From NCBI GenBank assembly GCA_045615765.1, contig JAZLFM010000034.1, forward strand, positions 1 through 64,000: 64,000 nt of DNA, written 5' to 3'. The position numbers and the translations under genes were made by a program. Below the pieces are notes generated by a model that ran no database searches, was not told the origin of the DNA, and worked only from the letters and a program-made list of their open reading frames with translations. Source of the DNA: UBA1715 sp045615765 (GTDB lineage: Bacteria; Bacteroidota; Bacteroidia; Bacteroidales; UBA1715). Shown here piece after piece: positions 1-8,159 of this stretch; position 1 is the stretch's first letter, and each line of letters starts with the position of its first letter.

Positions 1-2
1 AG

Positions 3-146
3 GCATTGGGAAGCAACAACATCGTATGGGGAAGTTTGGACGGCACATTGCCAGTGGTAGCATATGGTAAGAAATACCACTTCCAGTCAGGCCAGACACT
101 TCAACCAAGTACGTATCGTTTCGTAATCTACGACCAAAACACCTAG
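3..146 (+). pseudogene. Upstream part of interrupted T9SS type B protein (5' end outside window)
   Basis: Reading frame 3 is open from the left edge of the window to a TAG at 144-146 and then continues in the same frame into the gene at 162-1109. The 47 residues before the stop have the beta-rich, Thr/Tyr-rich look of the downstream part. A CAG-to-TAG change would restore one continuous protein. TAG ends many other genes in this window (for example 1107-1109 and 5078-5080), so it is an ordinary stop here and not a recoded codon. This is a nonsense mutation, a sequencing error or, less likely, readthrough. Confidence 0.6.
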
Positions 147-161
147 GATGCAGAAAACAAT

Positions 162-1109
162 TTGGGTTGTAAGAGTGAGATCGATACTGTATCATTGACA
201 GTTGCCCCAGCAGCAGAGACGAAATTGTATGGCGCTGATTCAGTATGTGTCGGTTCCATCGCCGAACAATACTACACACAATACACGAAAGAAAGTACAT
301 ACTTCTGGGATGTTACAGGCGACCACTTGAACTACGCTAAGACAGATGCCACATCGGTACGTTATGTGGATTGGATGAAACCAGGTATCGATACTTTGAC
401 AGTGTACGAACAAACATGGGCAGGCTGCGAAGGTTTCGACACATTGATAGTGAAGATAGCTCCAATGCCAGAACCAATGTTCACATGGTCAATGCCAGGT
501 TCTACGAATGTGATAGAATTGGTTGACAGTACATTGCAAGACAGTTTGTGGTATACTAACAGCGAAGGCGAGTTGGTAGCGGAACCAGTTACTTACTCGA
601 TAGCATGGAACTTCGGCCATATCGGAGAAAACGATGCGGACATAGATTTGGAAGTACCATACAACCAACGCCATATAGCAATCCGCGAGGGCGACTATGT
701 ATATGGCTACAACTGTCCAATCTTGACGGTGACGAACTCATTCGGTTGTAAGGAAAAATACAGAGAATGTATCTTCGTGAACTTAACATCATCGTTGTAT
801 GTTCCGAACGCATTTTCTCCAACGAACCCAGCACACAGTGTAAGAACCTTCCAGCCAAAAGGCTACAACTTGAAGACTTGTGAAATCTCGGTATACGACA
901 AGTGGGGTAACTTGCTATGGTACTCGGATGAAGTTGAAGACGGCAAGTTCGTAGGAAAATGGGACGGTATGTACGACGGCAAGATGATGAAGTCCGATGT
1001 ATATATCTGGAAGATGGAGGCAACATTCCTAGACGGACAAATTTGGGAAGGCTTCGACAATGGAAACGGCAAGAAAACAAAATTCGGTAGCGTGACATTG
1101 GTACGATAG
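162..1109 (+). CDS. C-terminal part of a large secreted protein with type B T9SS sorting domain (CHU_C / gliding motility-associated)
   Basis: The last 100 residues or so form a type B T9SS sorting domain. It opens with YVPNAFSP, has the central YDKWGNLLW strand and a WDGMYDGK turn, and ends in a short strand finishing VTLVR. In this family the domain directs export through the T9SS and SprP-type attachment. The preceding 200 residues are beta-rich repeat material with Cys-containing loops, as in large gliding-associated adhesins; no catalytic motif is visible. The TTG at 162 is only where the open frame resumes after the TAG at 144, so the real start lies outside the window. A hairpin terminator follows at 1131. 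Its codon choice looks GC-richer than that of the AT-rich GH44 gene next to it. Function beyond a surface role is unknown. Confidence 0.7.
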   Translation: MGCKSEIDTVSLTVAPAAETKLYGADSVCVGSIAEQYYTQYTKESTYFWDVTGDHLNYAKTDATSVRYVDWMKPGIDTLTVYEQTWAGCEGFDTLIVKIAPMPEPMFTWSMPGSTNVIELVDSTLQDSLWYTNSEGELVAEPVTYSIAWNFGHIGENDADIDLEVPYNQRHIAIREGDYVYGYNCPILTVTNSFGCKEKYRECIFVNLTSSLYVPNAFSPTNPAHSVRTFQPKGYNLKTCEISVYDKWGNLLWYSDEVEDGKFVGKWDGMYDGKMMKSDVYIWKMEATFLDGQIWEGFDNGNGKKTKFGSVTLVR

Positions 1110-1130
1110 TTGTTCCGATAGAATAAAGAG

Positions 1131-1167
1131 AAAGGCTGTTCTGAAAAAACAGCCTTTTCTTTTTTTG
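1131..1167 (+). terminator. Rho-independent terminator after the type B T9SS gene
   Basis: A perfect 10-bp stem (AAAGGCTGTT at 1131-1140 paired with 1148-1157) with a 7-nt loop is followed by a T-rich tract. It lies 22 nt past the stop codon. Confidence 0.85.
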
Positions 1168-1208
1168 TAACTTGATTAAAAACTATGATTTTTTGAAAAA
1201 GAAATTTT

Positions 1209-1216
1209 TATATTTG
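1209..1216 (+). promoter_or_regulatory. Candidate -7 element (TAtaTTTG) upstream of the small gene/GH44 pair
   Basis: TATATTTG matches the Bacteroidetes -7 consensus TAnnTTTG. No TTTG sits at the expected 19-21 nt upstream; the nearest one (1192-1195) is only 13 nt away. The call therefore rests on the -7 box and on its position between the terminator at 1131 and the next gene. Confidence 0.4.
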
Positions 1217-1301
1217 TGGAGTTTGAAAAAATAGGTTGGTTTTAAAAGCCAATCAAGAATTCAAAGAGATCGTACTGTTGTTTATTTTGTATAGGCAATT
1301 T

Positions 1302-1529
1302 ATGGAAGTAAAAAAATTTGAAGATTTAAATTTATATTTAAAAGGATTTGAAATAGAATCCATAGGAAACCAAGCTGTTAGAAAGGCTCAAGAGGAAAAT
1401 CGTAAGAAAGGTATTCCTCTTGTATATTCAGTTGATGGTAAAATATATTATGAATTAGCCGACGGAACTATTACAACAAATAGTCCATTTGAAACAGAAA
1501 AAGAAGAACTACCTAATACTACCTTATAA
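1302..1529 (+). CDS. Small hypothetical protein (75 aa) preceding GH44
   Basis: I chose the ATG at 1302, which gives 75 residues starting MEVKKFEDLN. The frame is open back to a TTG at 1236, but that extension looks like untranslated leader. The product is charged and apparently soluble, with no signal peptide or membrane segment. A Lys/Glu-rich helix sits in the first half and a short beta segment around VYSVDGKIYYEL in the second. It ends 8 nt before the GH44 start, so the two are probably co-transcribed from a promoter near 1209. I do not recognise the family. The position suggests a conserved small partner or a leader-linked ORF, but no function can be read from it. Confidence 0.55.
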   Translation: MEVKKFEDLNLYLKGFEIESIGNQAVRKAQEENRKKGIPLVYSVDGKIYYELADGTITTNSPFETEKEELPNTTL

Positions 1530-1537
1530 TAAAAACT

Positions 1538-4500
1538 ATGAATAAATTAACAAAAAGTTTTCTGCTTATAGCAGGAATGATGCCAGGCGTATTATTTGCG
1601 CAAAAAACTGTAACCGTAGATGTGAAAGCTAATGTGCATTCAATTAGTCCATATATTTATGGTACTAATGAAAGTTATGAAAGATCTACTGCAACTCGTT
1701 GGGGTGGAAACAGAAGTTCAAGTTATAACTGGGAAAACAATGCTTCTAATAGTGGTAATGACTATTCTTTTACTTCTGATAATTTCTATGATGCATCAGG
1801 TAATGGGAAAGGTACACCTGCTTACCCAATATTAAATGCAGTTAAAACTGCTGATAAAAATGGACAATATAGCTTAGTTTCATTGCAAGCTGCAGGATAT
1901 GTTGCTGCTGATGTTAATGGGGTTGTTTCTGCGCAAGATGTTGCCCCTAGTTCACGATGGAAACCAATATCGTATCACAAATCAGAGCCTTATACATTGA
2001 CGCCTGATGCTACAGATGATACTGTTTATATAGATGAACTTGTTAATTATTTAACTACAAAACTTGGTAAGTCAGGGGATGGTGGTATCTCAGCTTATGC
2101 TGTAGATAATGAGCCATATTTGTGGAGTAGCACGCATGCTCGTATGCATCCTGATAAAACATCTCCAGAAGAACTAATTAGTAAAACTGTTGCAGTTTCT
2201 TCTGTTGTAAAAACAATGGCTCCAGGTACTGAAGTGTTTGGTCCTATGTTTTTTGGATGGTCTGATGCATATAGATGGGGTATGTCTCCTATAGAGTGGA
2301 ATAAATATTATAAATTAAGTACACGTGAAGGTTATACCTCTAAGTATACTTGGTTTGTAGATTATTATTTGGATACATTATGTCGTTATGAAAAAGAAAC
2401 AGGACATAGAGCTGTAGATGCTATCGCATTTCATTGGTATCCAGAATCATATGGATTAAAAACTAAAAAGAGAATTGTGAATGTAGAAAGTACAGCAATT
2501 AGTACAACTAAAGATGACTTGACTAAAGATGATATGATAGAAGCTCGTCTTCAAGCTCCTAGAGGTTTATGGGATTCTAAATATACATATTATGGAGCAA
2601 ATGGTGGTCCTTCCTATGTTTGTTCTGAAGGAGGAAAAGCCATTATTCCAAAAATAAAAAATTCAATAAATAATTTTTATCCAGGTACTAAAATTGCCTT
2701 TACGGAGTTTGAATATGATGCAGAGGAACATTGGTCAGGTGGACTTTGTTTGGTTGATGTATTGGGTGTTTTTGGCCGTGAAGATGTTTATTTAGCATGT
2801 AAATGGGATATTTTTAAGAATTATTCTACAGCTGCATATGATTTATATTTGAATTATGATGCGCAAGGTGGTGCATTTGGAACGACTTCTGTTTATGCTC
2901 AACAAAGTGATACAGTTGCTTTATCAAGTTTTGCTTCAGTAGATGAGAAAGGTAATTTGCATATTATTGTAGTAAATAAAACAAGAGATGAACAGAGTAC
3001 AAATTTTGAGATTGCAAATGGATTGTATTCTTCTGGTGTAGTTTATGGATTTGGAGAGAAATCGGCAAAAATTACTCAGTTAGATGCTATTGAAAAAGTA
3101 GAAAATGGAGCATTTACATATACAATTCCTGCTTATAGTGCAGTCCACATTATTTTAGATGTTGTTCCTCAAACAAATTTGGTAGAAGCTAAAATTGAAG
3201 AAACAGATAAAACTTCAATAGTATTAAATTTTACAGATAATCTTACAATAAAATCATTGCCTGCAGTAGTAGATGAATTTTCTGTGCTTGTTGATGATGT
3301 TGATTTTGAGATAACATCTGTTTCTGTAGAGAATACAATTGCAAAACTACAGTTAAAAAATGCAATAAAGAGTACAGACAACAATATAAGGGTTTCTTAT
3401 AGAGGTGAAAATTTAATAGGGAAATCTAATTTGCCTATAGCATTATTTGATACAGTATATGTTTATAATGAAATAGAAGGTGCAGAATTCAAAGTCCTTT
3501 CATCTGTAGTTGATGAATTAGGAACGAATTTTACAGTTAGTCTCTCTCGAAAAGTTGGCGAATTTTCAGGAAATGCTGGCTTACAGTTAATGCAAAATGA
3601 CGAAGAAATTGTAATTGATTCGGTAAAAAGATCAGAAGAATCGTTGTATAAACTTATTGTATATCCATCAGAGAGAATAGTAAGATATAAAACAACTTAT
3701 TTCTCTTCAGTTTCTAATGCTAATCTTTCTTCTCTAGATGGAACTTATTTAAGTGATTTCAAATATGAATTGATAGGAGGAGGAAATTATTCTCCAGAGA
3801 TTGATTCTATGGTTATAGAAGATAATTTTACTGTTAAAATTTATTTCTCTTCTAATTTAAAAACAGATGTAGATTATTCAAATGCAGGATTCTCTGTACG
3901 TGATAACGAAGGAAATAAAATAGATTTTACAGCAACATATAACGAATATAGAAGATTCATTACTTTTACAATGAAAGAAGCCTTGGTTGCTGGAGTTGAC
4001 TATACTTTATCTCTACAAGATGAAGGAAAAGTTGCTACAATTCATAATGGAGTTATGGAAAGTTTCGACCAAGTTCTTGTAAATAACTTGAAAGATAGAG
4101 GAGCGGTTTTGACACCTGTACCTGGTGTTATTCAAGCAGAGCAATATTGGTCATGTGTAGGAACTCCTGAAGTTGAAGTTTGTTCAGATACATCATCACT
4201 AGGAAATGGATCGTCATTAGGTTATATAAGTATAAATGACTTCTATACTTATAAAATATCTGTTCCAGAAGACAAGAATTATACAGTATATATTCGATAT
4301 TCATCGGAAAGTAACGGAGCTTTAAGCTTTATAGTTGATGGTGTTGCTTATCACTTGACTTTACCTTCAACGAGAAGTTTCTTTACATGGAAAGATGTTT
4401 ACCGTGTATTGCCATTACAAGCAGGTGAACATGAAATAACAATGTCGATAGTTTCTAGTGGTTTTAATGTGAATTATATTCAATTCACGGATGAAGAAAA

Positions 4501-5080
4501 GTATCCAGTAACGACAATAACAAAGGCTCAAGTTAGTAAAACTGGTGATAAAATGATGGTATTCTTTAATACCAATATCGCCGAATTACCTGAACCGGGT
4601 GAAGTATTAGTAACATGTAATGATAGTATTTCTATACCTGTAAGTTCATTTAGTTTTAATTCGGAATCGGTTATAAATTGCTTTTTTGACACGTTAGTAT
4701 ATAAAGGTGATTTGATCTCTATGCAGTTCAACTCAAAGAATTTAGTTTCGGCTGATGGAGGCTTGGTTTTTGACACGACTTTGTCTGTAGTAAATAACTC
4801 ATCACTTGTATATAAGGCTCCAGAACCACCAAAACCTGTTGCTGTTGAAGATTTACAGGCAAGTGTGACGGTCAGCCCTGTTCCAGCTCAAGTAAATCAA
4901 CCTATAATTCTTTCAACTTCAAAAGAAGTTTCATATAAAATAATTGGTGTAAATGGTAGTGTTATTGAACAAGGAATTTGTGATGGAGAAAAACTACTAA
5001 CCATTTCGAAGAAAGGTGTGTACTCTTTAGTTGTAACAGAAGGCGATTCATCTATTATTAAGAAAATAATAGTAAAATAG
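1538..5080 (+). CDS. Secreted GH44 endoglucanase with CBM6-like module and T9SS type A domain
   Basis: This 1180-aa extracellular enzyme has a signal peptide (residues 1-21, ending LFAQ) and a GH44 catalytic region at about 25-540. GH44 signs are the RWGGN segment near residue 55, DNEPYLW with the proposed acid/base Glu192, and the TEFEY strand with the proposed nucleophile Glu390. GH44 enzymes cut beta-1,4-glucan, and often xyloglucan or mixed-linkage glucan, internally with retention. Residues 550-865 are two or three Ig/SwmB-like sandwich domains. Residues 870-990 resemble CBM6 (a QAEQYW start and a closing VNYIQF strand). Another sandwich follows, then a type A T9SS sorting domain (about 1105-1180, ending KKIIVK). 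It lies 8 nt after the small gene at 1302. A separate promoter at 5083 begins the next unit. Family assignment is firm; substrate preference is inferred. Confidence 0.9.
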   Translation: MNKLTKSFLLIAGMMPGVLFAQKTVTVDVKANVHSISPYIYGTNESYERSTATRWGGNRSSSYNWENNASNSGNDYSFTSDNFYDASGNGKGTPAYPILNAVKTADKNGQYSLVSLQAAGYVAADVNGVVSAQDVAPSSRWKPISYHKSEPYTLTPDATDDTVYIDELVNYLTTKLGKSGDGGISAYAVDNEPYLWSSTHARMHPDKTSPEELISKTVAVSSVVKTMAPGTEVFGPMFFGWSDAYRWGMSPIEWNKYYKLSTREGYTSKYTWFVDYYLDTLCRYEKETGHRAVDAIAFHWYPESYGLKTKKRIVNVESTAISTTKDDLTKDDMIEARLQAPRGLWDSKYTYYGANGGPSYVCSEGGKAIIPKIKNSINNFYPGTKIAFTEFEYDAEEHWSGGLCLVDVLGVFGREDVYLACKWDIFKNYSTAAYDLYLNYDAQGGAFGTTSVYAQQSDTVALSSFASVDEKGNLHIIVVNKTRDEQSTNFEIANGLYSSGVVYGFGEKSAKITQLDAIEKVENGAFTYTIPAYSAVHIILDVVPQTNLVEAKIEETDKTSIVLNFTDNLTIKSLPAVVDEFSVLVDDVDFEITSVSVENTIAKLQLKNAIKSTDNNIRVSYRGENLIGKSNLPIALFDTVYVYNEIEGAEFKVLSSVVDELGTNFTVSLSRKVGEFSGNAGLQLMQNDEEIVIDSVKRSEESLYKLIVYPSERIVRYKTTYFSSVSNANLSSLDGTYLSDFKYELIGGGNYSPEIDSMVIEDNFTVKIYFSSNLKTDVDYSNAGFSVRDNEGNKIDFTATYNEYRRFITFTMKEALVAGVDYTLSLQDEGKVATIHNGVMESFDQVLVNNLKDRGAVLTPVPGVIQAEQYWSCVGTPEVEVCSDTSSLGNGSSLGYISINDFYTYKISVPEDKNYTVYIRYSSESNGALSFIVDGVAYHLTLPSTRSFFTWKDVYRVLPLQAGEHEITMSIVSSGFNVNYIQFTDEEKYPVTTITKAQVSKTGDKMMVFFNTNIAELPEPGEVLVTCNDSISIPVSSFSFNSESVINCFFDTLVYKGDLISMQFNSKNLVSADGGLVFDTTLSVVNNSSLVYKAPEPPKPVAVEDLQASVTVSPVPAQVNQPIILSTSKEVSYKIIGVNGSVIEQGICDGEKLLTISKKGVYSLVVTEGDSSIIKKIIVK

Positions 5081-5082
5081 AA

Positions 5083-5113
5083 TTTGTAACAATTAAATTG
5101 TATTGTATATTTG
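5083..5113 (+). promoter_or_regulatory. Bacteroidetes-type promoter for the secreted protein at 5144
   Basis: TTTG at 5083-5086, a 19-nt spacer, then TATATTTG at 5106-5113: a full match to TTTG-N19-TAnnTTTG. The start codon lies 30 nt beyond the -7 box. It starts only 3 nt after the GH44 stop, showing that the next gene has its own promoter. Confidence 0.75.
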
Positions 5114-5143
5114 TTGTTATAAACAAAAAAAAGATATTTAGTT

Positions 5144-6259
5144 ATGAGAAAAGGTGTATCATTATTAGCAGGAATTTGCTTGACTTTAGGCGTTTCTGCA
5201 CAACAAACAGCAATCCCTTCTACATATTGGAAGGAATTTGAGGAAAATTACGAGCAGTATGATAGTTGGTGGGAAGTTGATGACCAAACAACAAATGTAA
5301 AAGGTCTTGTAGGTTTAACACCTAAAAATGGTATGAAAGTAGCAGAGGGAAGTATCTCTAATAATGCTTACACTATTGAAACTGAAGGAGATGTTTTTAA
5401 AGTTCGTTACGAAAAAACGACAAGCTACGAAAAGTTTGGTTTCCAATGGATGGAATGGGCATATCCTGCTAATTGTGCTAGCGATAATTGGCAATTGGTA
5501 AACCCTATTACTGGTGAAGAATGGGCTGATGGTTGTCATCGTACTGCAAAAGGTAACACAGTTGATTTTTCTGATCCTGCTAACCGTATTATTTCATTCA
5601 AATATCAGGCTTTAAGTGATGCTTCTATAAATCTTCGTGTTGACCTATGGGATATAAAAGGTCGTAAGACTACAAAAGAAGGATATATCTGTACTGATGG
5701 TTTGGAAAAGGTAAGTTCATATGCTCCAAAGGATGAAAAAGCATGGAGTGAATGTATTTTGTTGTATGCTGATCCTGACAATGATGAGGAAGGTACATTA
5801 GATGAATTATTGGACATTTACCTTGAAGGTCGTATATATGGTACTTGTAGCGGTGTTTTAGAAGATGGTAACAATACATGGTGGAATGGTATTCAATTTG
5901 ACGCTCAACCAACATTTGGTTTGAAACTAGATCCTTCAAGAATTATTGGTATAGAAATTTACATTAACTGTGATGTTTCTACAAAAGGTCAAACTTCAGA
6001 AATCTACATTAAAGACCTAACAGTTGGTAATACATTAACTCGTAACGATGCATCTGAATATACAGCTATTGAAACAATTGCTGGCGACGCAACTGTAGAA
6101 ATAGTAAATGGTGTTGTTTATTCAGAAGGAAAAATTGTGATACTTGATATGCTTGGACAAGTGGTTAAATCTGCAAAAGAAGTCTTAAATATTACTGATT
6201 TACCTGCAGGTGTTTATTTTGTTCAAACAGCAGAAGGAACAGCAAAATTTGTTAAATAA
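5144..6259 (+). CDS. Secreted protein with carbohydrate-binding-like sandwich domain and T9SS type A tail
   Basis: The 371-aa product has a signal peptide of about 19 residues (MRKGVSLL...GVSAQ), a central beta-sandwich-like region of about 280 residues rich in Trp, Tyr and Asp, and a type A T9SS sorting domain at about 305-371 ending GTAKFVK. The central part contains paired motifs (FKYQALSDASINLRVDLWD and later GIEIYINCDV...SEIYIKDLTVG) typical of galactose-binding/CBM-like jelly rolls. No catalytic pair is visible. Its C-terminus is nearly a copy of that of the protein at 48103, so both may be ligand-binding accessories of the same secreted system. Its own promoter and terminator make it a single-gene unit. 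Binding function is inferred from fold-like features and from its place beside GH44. Confidence 0.7.
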   Translation: MRKGVSLLAGICLTLGVSAQQTAIPSTYWKEFEENYEQYDSWWEVDDQTTNVKGLVGLTPKNGMKVAEGSISNNAYTIETEGDVFKVRYEKTTSYEKFGFQWMEWAYPANCASDNWQLVNPITGEEWADGCHRTAKGNTVDFSDPANRIISFKYQALSDASINLRVDLWDIKGRKTTKEGYICTDGLEKVSSYAPKDEKAWSECILLYADPDNDEEGTLDELLDIYLEGRIYGTCSGVLEDGNNTWWNGIQFDAQPTFGLKLDPSRIIGIEIYINCDVSTKGQTSEIYIKDLTVGNTLTRNDASEYTAIETIAGDATVEIVNGVVYSEGKIVILDMLGQVVKSAKEVLNITDLPAGVYFVQTAEGTAKFVK

Positions 6260-6273
6260 TAAAATTAGACAAT

Positions 6274-6305
6274 AAAAAAGAGCTCGCTTCGGCGGGCTTT
6301 TTTTG
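6274..6305 (+). terminator. Terminator with UUCG tetraloop
   Basis: A-tract, stem GCTCGC (6282-6287), TTCG loop, GCGGGC (6292-6297) with one G-U pair, then a run of seven T. Its T-tract supplies the -33 TTTG of the metY promoter. Confidence 0.85.
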
Positions 6306-6333
6306 TATAGATACATGATTATTTCTACCTTTG
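6302..6333 (+). promoter_or_regulatory. Bacteroidetes-type promoter for metY
   Basis: TTTG at 6302-6305, a 20-nt spacer, TACCTTTG at 6326-6333, with the ATG 19 nt downstream. The -33 box is formed by the end of the preceding terminator's T-run. Confidence 0.75.
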
Positions 6334-6352
6334 TGAAACTAAAAATAAGATA

Positions 6353-7630
6353 ATGAAGAATAATATAGAAACTTTATGTGTGCAAGCTGGTTATGAACCA
6401 AAAAACGGTGAACCACGCGTTATGCCAATTTATCAAAGTACAACGTTTAAATATAGTTCTACTGAGCAAATGGCCGATCTTTTTGACTTAAAAGAGAGTG
6501 GTTATTTTTATACTCGACTACAAAATCCTACTAACGATTTTGTAGCAAGTAAAATTGCTCAACTAGAAGGAGGTGTTGGTGCGATTTTAACTGCATCAGG
6601 ACAAGCTGCATCATTCTATGCAATTTTCAATATATGTGAGGCAGGAGATCATTTCGTTTCTTCATCAACTATTTATGGTGGAACATTTAATTTGTTCGCT
6701 GTAACAATGAAAAAACTTGGTATAGAGTGTACATTTGTTGATCCAGACGCGAGTGAAGAAGAAATAGAGAAGGCTTTTCGTCCAAATACAAAAGCATTAT
6801 TTGGTGAAACTATTGCAAATCCAGTTTTAAGTGTTTTGGATTTAGAAAAGTTCGCTCGTATTGCTCATAGAAATGGTGTTCCACTAGTGATAGATAATAC
6901 TTTTGCAACGCCAATAAATTGTCGTCCATTTGAGTTTGGTGCAGATATAGTTATTCACTCTACTACAAAATATATGGATGGACATGCCACACAAGTTGGT
7001 GGAGCAATTGTGGATTCAGGAAATTTTGATTGGGAACAGTTCCACGACAAGTTTACAGGATTAACAGAACCAGATGAATCATATCATGGTTTAACATATA
7101 CAAAAGCCTTTGGCAAGATGGCATATATTACTAAGGCAACAGTTCAACTTATGAGAGACCTTGGTTCAATACCTTCACCAAACAATGCGTTTTTGTTGAA
7201 CTTAGGATTGGAAACGTTACATTTGCGTGTACCTCGTCATTGTGAGAATGCGCAAAAGGTTGCAGAATATTTGGAAAATAATTCGCAAGTTGCATGGGTT
7301 AATTATAGCGGTTTGAAGTCGAACAAATATCATGAATTGGCACAAAAACAGTTTACTAACGGTCAATCTTGTGGTGTTGTAACATTTGGTTTGAAGGGCG
7401 ACAGACAGCGTGCAATTCGTTTTATGGATAATTTAAAGTTATGTAGCATTGTAACGCATGTGGCAGATGCTCGTACTTGTGTGTTACATCCAGCGTCACA
7501 CACTCACAGACAATTGTCGGATGAACAATTAATAGAAGCTGGCGTTCGTCCAGATTTAATTCGTTTCTCGGTTGGTATAGAAAATGTGAATGACATTATT
7601 GCCGACATTGAACAAGCATTACAAGCATAA
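6353..7630 (+). CDS. metY: O-acetylhomoserine sulfhydrylase / aminocarboxypropyltransferase
   Basis: This is a 425-aa PLP enzyme of the Cys/Met metabolism family, close to full length for MetY. The PLP lysine lies in HSTTKYMDGH (about residue 205). The N-terminal ETLCVQAGYEP segment and the late THVADARTCVLHPASHTHR segment are typical of the O-acetylhomoserine branch, which makes homocysteine from O-acetylhomoserine and sulfide. The enzyme is cytosolic. A consensus promoter precedes it and a strong hairpin follows, so it appears monocistronic. MetY versus a MetB-type gamma-synthase is judged from length and the C-terminal motif. Confidence 0.9.
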   Translation: MKNNIETLCVQAGYEPKNGEPRVMPIYQSTTFKYSSTEQMADLFDLKESGYFYTRLQNPTNDFVASKIAQLEGGVGAILTASGQAASFYAIFNICEAGDHFVSSSTIYGGTFNLFAVTMKKLGIECTFVDPDASEEEIEKAFRPNTKALFGETIANPVLSVLDLEKFARIAHRNGVPLVIDNTFATPINCRPFEFGADIVIHSTTKYMDGHATQVGGAIVDSGNFDWEQFHDKFTGLTEPDESYHGLTYTKAFGKMAYITKATVQLMRDLGSIPSPNNAFLLNLGLETLHLRVPRHCENAQKVAEYLENNSQVAWVNYSGLKSNKYHELAQKQFTNGQSCGVVTFGLKGDRQRAIRFMDNLKLCSIVTHVADARTCVLHPASHTHRQLSDEQLIEAGVRPDLIRFSVGIENVNDIIADIEQALQA

Positions 7631-7637
7631 TTACTAA

Positions 7638-7674
7638 AAAGAAGGCACAAACGGTTTTGTTTGTGCTTTCTTTT
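7638..7674 (+). terminator. Terminator after metY
   Basis: GCACAAAC (7645-7652) pairs with GTTTGTGC (7659-7666). The stem is extended by an AAAGAAG/CTTTCTTT flank and ends in T-rich sequence. Confidence 0.8.
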
Positions 7675-7718
7675 ATTGTTTTTTTCGAAAAGAGCAGTAC
7701 AAGTTATAATTAAATCAT

Positions 7719-7726
7719 TATTTTTG
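7719..7726 (+). promoter_or_regulatory. -7 element (TAttTTTG) upstream of siaC-like gene
   Basis: TATTTTTG matches TAnnTTTG and lies 54 nt before the ATG at 7781. No clear TTTG is found at the -33 position. Confidence 0.45.
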
Positions 7727-7780
7727 TAATGTTCTATGAATGAGATATTAACCCATTTATAGGTTAGAAAATCAGAGATT

Positions 7781-8155
7781 ATGGAGAATTTTTTCATTGA
7801 AGAAACAGAAGACACGCCTAGAATTGAATTCTTGGCGGATTCACATGTATTCACTATTTCAGGTCGTTCTCTTCCTGAAAACGCCATAGATTTCTATGCT
7901 CCAGTGTTGGAATGGGTTGATAAGACTCTTAACGAAAATGAGCGTGAAAGTTTCACTTTTGAGATTAAAATAGAGTATTTTAATACTTCATCTTCAAAAC
8001 AGTTGGCTAAGTTATTTTTGACGATAGAGAAGTATTATGAGAAACATGATATTTTAATCAAGTGGTTTTATGAAAAAGAGGATTTAGACATGTTGATGTC
8101 TGGAAATCAATATTCTAAGTTTTTGAAACTTAACTTTAAATTCATAGAAAACTAG
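7781..8155 (+). CDS. SiaC-family regulatory phosphoprotein (DUF1987)
   Basis: This 124-aa cytosolic protein has hallmarks of DUF1987/SiaC: a beta hairpin, a segment like LPENAIDFYAPVLEWVD, and the central strand IEYFNTSSSKQL. The Thr/Ser residues of the last segment correspond to the site phosphorylated by the SiaB kinase in Pseudomonas. In that system SiaC binds and activates a diguanylate cyclase. No kinase, phosphatase or cyclase gene lies nearby here. Its stop is 4 nt before lgt, so the two share a transcript. The signalling role is known for the family; the partner in this organism is unknown. Confidence 0.75.
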   Translation: MENFFIEETEDTPRIEFLADSHVFTISGRSLPENAIDFYAPVLEWVDKTLNENERESFTFEIKIEYFNTSSSKQLAKLFLTIEKYYEKHDILIKWFYEKEDLDMLMSGNQYSKFLKLNFKFIEN

Positions 8156-8159
8156 CTCT

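Noticed and set aside
144..146. TAG read as a recoded sense codon
   Set aside because: TAG terminates many intact genes in this window, so genome-wide reassignment is excluded.
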